The translations under genes and the position numbers were made by a program. DNA of 64,000 bases from Istiophorus platypterus (taxonomy: Eukaryota > Chordata > Actinopteri > Istiophoriformes > Istiophoridae). Below are positions 63,135 to 64,000 of this stretch, in pieces (position 1 is the first letter of the stretch; every line of letters starts with the position of its first letter). The notes under the pieces are model-generated. The model was not told the origin of the DNA, searched no databases, and saw nothing but the letters and a program-made list of their open reading frames with translations. The stretch spans positions 4,345,143 through 4,409,142 of the forward strand of contig CM029116.1 in assembly GCA_016859345.1 (NCBI GenBank). The letters run 5' to 3'.

Positions 63135-64000
63135 GCTGCCCTCTCCGTGCCCCTGCCCCTGTCCTCTTCTGTATGCACACCCTAAAGTTCATGGGGCGAC
63201 ACAATAGGCCCCTCATAGGGAATCATTCAGCCTTGCTAGCCAACGGCTCCATAGCACCCGCCCCAACAATCACAGCCAACTTGCGAGGCGATTGTTCATT
63301 ATCAGCCCATGTCCAGGACAAATACACGCACAGGAGCACACTTCAATATCAGCGATTCGGCTTTGGATGATAAGAGGGAAAATGCTGCTGCAAGAGGGCT
63401 GCAACCAGAGAGCAATAGAGCACAGCCCCGCAGTCTTTTTATTTCTGGGGGGGGGGGGGGGTCGGGGCTGAACAGATTATTTTTTCCCCTTATTTCGTCT
63501 TCTCCCTGTGAAGGACCCTGCGTTACTGCGCTCCCACCGGTGCAAGGTCGGGTAAAACCCAAACTCGCTCCGCCGGCGGGAGTCGACACTGCGGTTTCTG
63601 AGGCAGATCTCCTCCACACAAGCCGTAAATCTGCTGCGTTGATGCATCTGGCGCTACAAGCCAAGGAAAACACCAACCCTGTTTTTTTTTTTTTTAAAGG
63701 GGGATTTATGACTGGCACAAAAATCCGATGTTGTTGTTGTTGTTGCGTAATTTCCACACTGGATCTGTGATAATCTCTCGCTTGCTTAAAAAAAAAAAAC
63801 AACAAAAAAAACAAACAAAAAAAAAAACACGCAGCGAATAAAACGCACCAAATCCCTCAACTGTTCCAGATATTCGGTATTCCATTAATCCGGAGGGGGC
63901 CGCATCAGCCATAGCCTCGGCATGATGCAATTTCTCCGGGTAAACCTGCCAGTGTGGTTCCAGCCCGTGCCCCATTTCTAAATGAGCTCCAGAAAGAGAT

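Larger units (their letters stand above)
43189..64000 (-). other. aplp2 intron 1 (and possibly upstream DNA), noncoding
   Basis: Over 20.8 kb without a credible exon on either strand. It is filled with microsatellites, including (CA)n at 47131-47182 and 59155-59203, (TG)n at 47654-47699, (GA)n at 61359-61408, and many G or C runs of 8-18 bases. The signal-peptide exon expected to end in phase 0 with a hydrophobic core was searched for and not found, so it is probably to the right of the window. Confidence 0.65.

Overview
This is vertebrate genomic DNA, most likely from a ray-finned (teleost) fish. Genes are split by GT-AG introns, several introns are only 100-400 bp, (CA)n, (GA)n and GATA microsatellites are dense, and there is no prokaryotic gene organisation. 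I rebuilt two protein genes exon by exon. Both are on the minus strand, head to tail, and cover most of the left two thirds of the window.

st14 (matriptase, a type II transmembrane serine protease) runs from its start codon at 12274 leftward to base 1, where it is cut inside the last coding exon. Nineteen exons give 827 codons in one continuous frame: short cytoplasmic tail, membrane anchor, SEA domain, two CUB domains, four LDL-receptor class A modules, and a trypsin-like protease domain with an intact His/Asp/Ser triad. Only the last 20-odd residues are missing.

aplp2 (amyloid precursor-like protein 2) runs from 43188 leftward to its stop codon at 15984, as exons 2-18 (744 codons plus stop). 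It has an E1 domain (growth-factor-like and copper-binding parts), an acidic stretch, a Kunitz inhibitor exon, the E2 helices, a 36-nt cassette exon, a juxtamembrane linker, a membrane span, and a cytoplasmic tail with the YENPTY signal. Exon 1 (signal peptide) was not found and probably lies beyond 64000, so intron 1 is over 20.8 kb. The likely 3' UTR reaches a polyadenylation signal at 13791-13796, only about 1.5 kb from the st14 start codon.

The gene order aplp2-st14, in the same orientation, is the same as human APLP2-ST14. Functionally the pair puts a Kunitz-bearing adhesion and trafficking protein directly upstream of a Kunitz-sensitive trypsin-like protease.

From 43189 to 64000 is noncoding sequence of intron 1. 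It is microsatellite- and homopolymer-rich, with a few complex islands that could be regulatory. The most striking structure in the window is a perfect 127-copy array of a 15-bp unit (22541-24445) that makes up about 88% of aplp2 intron 12. Other points of note are an inverted repeat pair flanking aplp2 exons 9-11, (CA)n tracts just downstream of two splice donors, weak splice sites around the 36-nt cassette exon, and a tRNA-like SINE and possible hAT remnant between or at the ends of the genes. I found no convincing new multi-gene system. Exon edges come from reading splice signals and matching reading phase by eye, with no alignment run.
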